64,000 nucleotides of DNA. Source: Gonatopus flavifemur. Its lineage: Eukaryota > Arthropoda > Insecta > Hymenoptera > Dryinidae. The position numbers and the translations under genes were made by a program. Positions 60,431 to 64,000 of the stretch are shown here, piece by piece. The notes under the pieces were generated by a model. It was not told where the DNA came from. It saw nothing but the letters and a program-made list of their open reading frames with translations, and ran no database searches. Each line of letters begins with the position of its first letter. Position 1 is the first letter of the stretch. The stretch covers positions 50,584,001 to 50,648,000 of the forward strand of contig JAFFJZ010000001.1 of the NCBI GenBank assembly GCA_018340375.1, in the 5' to 3' direction.

Positions 60431-60674
60431 CACTGAAAAAAAAATTTCTCCCAACCAAATGAATAGTTTATTTGTCCTCTCTCCATAAAATATTTTTTGG
60501 GATTAATGAAATATTTAATCAAACCAAATAAAGGAATGCTTGGCCCAAACAAATTGGTCTTCTAAAGAAATAATTTAATCGTCACAAGTAATCAGTTTTT
60601 GCACCTAATTGAATATTCAATTTCTACAAGTGAATATTTCATGGAGAGGGGACAAATAAATATTTTCTTCAGTG
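60431..60674. mobile_element. CAC-terminus MITE, AAATATTT-word type
   Basis: The ends are CACTGAAAAAAAAATTTCTC and (reverse complement) CACTGAAGAAAATATTTATT. The arms share TTATTTGTCC(T/C)CTCTCCAT and AAATATT. The flanks are CA and TA. Non-coding. Confidence 0.75.
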
Positions 60675-61559
60675 TAGAACAAAATGCGTATGATTTTCCG
60701 TTCACGTGTTGATAAAACTTAGTTTTTTGAATCGGAATTTTTGAAATCGTGCAGAAGACTCGCAGACTATATCCTCAAGACCTATGAGGAGACCGATTGG
60801 AGGGGAGAAAGATTCAATAATGTACCGAGTGTGGAAACAGTGTCATAGAGTTACTCTAGGGATGAGGGAACTCTAGGACACTCGTGAGTTTTGCTTTAAT
60901 AAACTATAAATACATTTGTTATTGATTCCAAATCATATAGAACTCCTATTGCATACATTTGAAAGTTATTATAACATATATGTATTCATCAGTAATATGA
61001 GAGTCGAACTTTCGGAAGTCAGTCTTTCAGATGAACGTTTAGGGAATTCTCACGAATGAGACCATTCCTCTGCTGCTGTGTTAATTTTTTCACTTCCATA
61101 TGAAACGCTCAGTACAGTTTGTCATTGTACAACATTGTTCGATTACATCCCCTAAATAATATAAAAATTGCGGGAAATTGAAAACCATTCATGGGAACAA
61201 AGGAAATTAATGAAACGTGCATGTCCTAGCTTTACTCCGAATGTCCTAGAGTTACTCCAGTTGACGGGCCTCTAAAATTAGTGAGACAACAATCAGCGTT
61301 ATAAGAACGAGCTCTGAGGGTTTTCGTATCCAGTGGCCCTAAAATCTGCATTATAAGCCTATGCGAGAATCGTGTTAAGGAGCATGGAACTACGCTTACT
61401 TTGACACTATTTACAGATTTTACATTTTGAAACATTCGCATCATTTTGTTCAATTTTTGAGAAGGTCGTTCACCCTGTGTTTCCTGAAGTCAGATTGGGC
61501 CGATATAAAAGAGGTATCCCCTAATTCCCTGAGTTTACAACATATCTCTATTCGAAAAC

Positions 61560-61815
61560 TAGTGATGCCGCGAAACGAGAATAAGTTGTTCCTCGTCTCG
61601 ATTTTGTAGTACGTTGTCTTGTCTTGTCTTGTCTCGTCTCGTCTCGACATTTCGAAATTTTGTTTGGCGATATTGCGAAAATATCATTCAATATCATTTA
61701 ATATCCTTTTTCATCCCTTCAAATTGAATTTTTGTTTCTCGTGAAATCATTTTAGCCTCGTCTTGTAAATTTCTCGGTTAGGGTCTTGCTCGTCTCGTCT
61801 CTCGCGGCATCACTA
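61560..61815. mobile_element. hAT-like MITE with 8-bp target duplication
   Basis: Both termini read TAGTGATGCCGCGA (perfect 14-bp inverted repeats). Directly outside are TCGAAAAC (61552-61559) and TTGAAAAC (61816-61823), an 8-bp duplication with one C/T difference at a CpG. 8-bp duplications are characteristic of hAT. The interior has GTCTTG/GTCTCG pentamers (61615-61640) and CTCGTCTCG near the right end. No protein is encoded. Confidence 0.88.
61615..61640 (+). repeat. GTCTTG/GTCTCG pentamer tandem repeat
   Basis: About six five-base units (TCTTG then TCTCG), inside the hAT-like element. Confidence 0.85.
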
Positions 61816-61823
61816 TTGAAAAC

Positions 61824-64000
61824 AATCGACGCTGGACCGCTCTGACCGTTCCCTCGTCACACCGGAGTGTGCATACCATCCTCACAATCTTTATGTTCGT
61901 TTATCATAAAATAATAAGAAATTTTTTTAGTATTGAAAACTATTCGAAGCCTCCAATTAAAAATGTATTACAAATTCTCACATAAATCACAAAACATCAC
62001 CTTTTCCATCACTCTCTGATCCCAAAGTAAAATCACGTGATTGCATCGTCTCTACCTGAAATGATGATTCGATGTACAGATGAAAATTTCACTCCGCATA
62101 GACGATGAGATGTATAGTAGAAAGATGTATAAACTGTTCGGTGAAACGTGGTTTTTCAACAAGGATCCAATTATACGCTTTTAATTCTTTCCATAAACGT
62201 TAAATGCTTCCCAGAAAAGGAGAGAGAGAGAGAGATCATTGAAAGACATTTCTCCACTTCTTTTTTGTTTCGCGCATTCATACCTTGCATTGAAACTTCT
62301 TTTTTTATCCTCTGTCCTTTGAGTAGACGCATTATGGGCTTAACTTAACCCCTAGAATCAACGAAGCTTCTGTCAGGTTTCCTGGGTTAGAGTTTCACCC
62401 TCTCCTTTCTCACTTTGCGAGTTGCAACTGTGCTCCATTCCGTTTGAAATTGATACCGCTACCTTCACTCGCGTACTTCCAGAGGAGCACAAAAATACGT
62501 CCACACATACACCGATGTATTTACACCTCTTTCATCACCTACTCCCCCTCCCTTCTCCCCTCCGTTCTTCTTATCTATCCACTCGCAGGTTCGCAGATAT
62601 AATCCACGAAATAGCTCAGAACTTTATTTTCATTCAAACCCAATTCTTTTGTTTTTGTTTTCATGACGGTTTTGAGTTAAGAAACGAGGTTGAATGTAAC
62701 GTATCTCCTTAGCCATATTCGAATTTTTTTGGTCCAAAATTATTTTCTCAACGAAGAAAACACCTGTAGCAAAAAGTTGTTCAACATTATTCTTCGTTCT
62801 CATGAAGTGAAACACCCATGACGATTCATAATAACACTAGCCGTCTTAATGAATATGCACTGAAAAATACGATGTTCACTTCTGGACACAAAAGTTTCTT
62901 TCCCCGAGTTTTAACCGGCTTGTGTGTCACCTAAAGTCAACGAATTCTGTTTTTCATCCACCGAAAGCGTTTAGTTTCCACAAAGTTTTTCAAACTCAAG
63001 ACCATAAATTGGATACTCTTCATGTGTGAATTTAGTACGATAGAGCATTTGTTGTGAATAAATTTGATGTGTTGAAATTCAAAATTTGAAAAAAAAAACA
63101 ATCAGTAAATCGTGGGAATGTTTGAATAGAAGAGATTGATTCAAGATGGGGAGTTCAACGTTGCGATATATTCGAATGTACGTCTTACGAGGAAAAACAT
63201 TATTCTGCATTGAATCGAGAAATTCTGTAACTTTCTTTCAATCGAAGATTACGCTCTTCATGTATTATTGAATTCAACATCCATGTGAAGGAATACCACG
63301 GCAGGTGCGTTCATTAACATTCCATGATATGAAAGTAGATAAAAAGAAAATAACATAAACCGTGCACTATCGCGTTTTTCTAATTTAAGAGATGGTATTC
63401 TCGGTAGTTTCTTTCCTACAATGTTTATCGTTAACCGAACTGGTTCTCCAGCGGAAATTCAAACCATTCCGAGTATTCATTCGGAGAAATATTTTTCCTG
63501 CAATACCACGGACGGAGCAAAGTTGAATGCCTTGATCAATTGTTGATAAAAATATCATCAGAATCAGTGGAAACCAGAATACAATTGAAATCTAACAGAA
63601 AAAGAACGAATTTTAACTGTGAGGATTAGAATTGAAATGTGTTAATCAGCTTAACATAATTAACTAAAAGTAGGCAATGTGGATTCGAAGCCCTGTCGCA
63701 CATTATTCACAAGTTGATCGTTTGGAAAGTGAATCTTTTCCGATATAAAATCCGATTACTCGACAAGCTAGTCATGACATGACATCAATCACATTATCAC
63801 ATTATTACGTACGGAACCTCATTTATGTGAATTCCAAATGACGGGACGTTGTACTTTACCTCGTTTTGAGGTTGAATTCGAATCCAATACAACACTACGT
63901 TGCGTGATTTTCATGGTACCATTGATACGATGTTATTCTTTTCTTCAAAATAGAATTCATTCATACATTGTTTCATTTTTTTTCCACAAATACATATCTG
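61824..64000. other. No gene recognised; GA microsatellite
   Basis: A GA run lies at 62219-62236. A 96-codon + frame (62422-62712) spans a very pyrimidine-rich stretch with acceptor-like sites (62483 and 62589) and stays open in phase 1 from the first of these, but has no motif. The remainder to the window end is featureless. Confidence 0.35.

Noticed and set aside
62422..62712. Possible third exon of the two-exon gene (acceptor-like sites at 62483 and 62589)
   Set aside because: From the stronger site the needed phase hits TAA within four codons. From the weaker site the frame is open but shows no conserved-looking sequence and ends without a donor.

Overview
The window looks like non-coding DNA from an AT-rich animal nuclear genome, most likely an arthropod. 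A hymenopteran insect would fit the composition and the frequent CpG/TCGA words, but this is a weak inference. No prokaryotic operons, rRNA, tRNA, CRISPR or phage features were seen. No frame encodes a recognisable transposase, reverse transcriptase, integrase or viral protein. The longest open frame is 166 codons.

The only gene I can argue for with mutually supporting evidence is on the + strand in the right third. An N-terminal coding exon (51436..51523) has a good start context, an in-frame upstream stop and a GTAAAA donor. It ends in phase 1. A 48-nt exon (57746..57793) has a strong polypyrimidine/AG acceptor and a GTGAGT donor, and is entered in phase 1. The joined frame starts with a cysteine-rich peptide (MCSKCSECC...) followed by an acidic Ser/Glu stretch. 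I do not recognise the protein. Its next exon is not evident and may lie beyond the window. Two CpG-rich patches (about 18.5-18.9 kb and 49.9-50.1 kb) are possible upstream promoters or 5' exons. Three other open frames (8.0 kb, 11.8 kb, 28.4 kb) have somewhat coding-like codon patterns but no recognised family. A fourth (21.7 kb) encodes a possible short secreted peptide.

The rest is dominated by short non-autonomous elements. (a) A large family of roughly 110-1200 bp has termini of the form CAC(T/G)G-A/T-G-A-A-A-A-A and 2-bp flanking duplications (TA, TG, TC, AA). It occurs all along the window, with nested cases at 10.0, 13.1, 45.4 and 47.6 kb. Each member has a different interior, often built of many diverged forward and reverse copies of its own short word (AGCAAA, GTGTTAGAATGAC, GTGTGAATT and others). 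(b) Two copies of an approximately 200-bp element with termini ATGAAGCTGAAGCTAGCAGA have 9-bp target-site duplications (Mutator-like). They sit 21.6 kb apart; the weakly directional interior does not fix their relative orientation. (c) One 256-bp element has perfect 14-bp termini and an 8-bp duplication (hAT-like). (d) A family with termini CCC(T/A/G)GGTAGAAATT includes two inverted copies about 450 bp long at 20.2 and 33.1 kb. (e) Several long fold-back palindromes are present, the best being at 5.9-6.2 kb and 39.9-40.4 kb. Microsatellites (GA/CT, AT, GTGCGT) fill out the remainder.

Layout: 0-18 kb is dense in elements. 18-25 kb is sparse apart from an element pair at 20.2-20.9 kb. 25-49 kb has scattered elements, with a nested cluster at 44.9-48 kb. 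50-58 kb holds the two exons and a 6.2-kb intron. 58-64 kb again has scattered elements.
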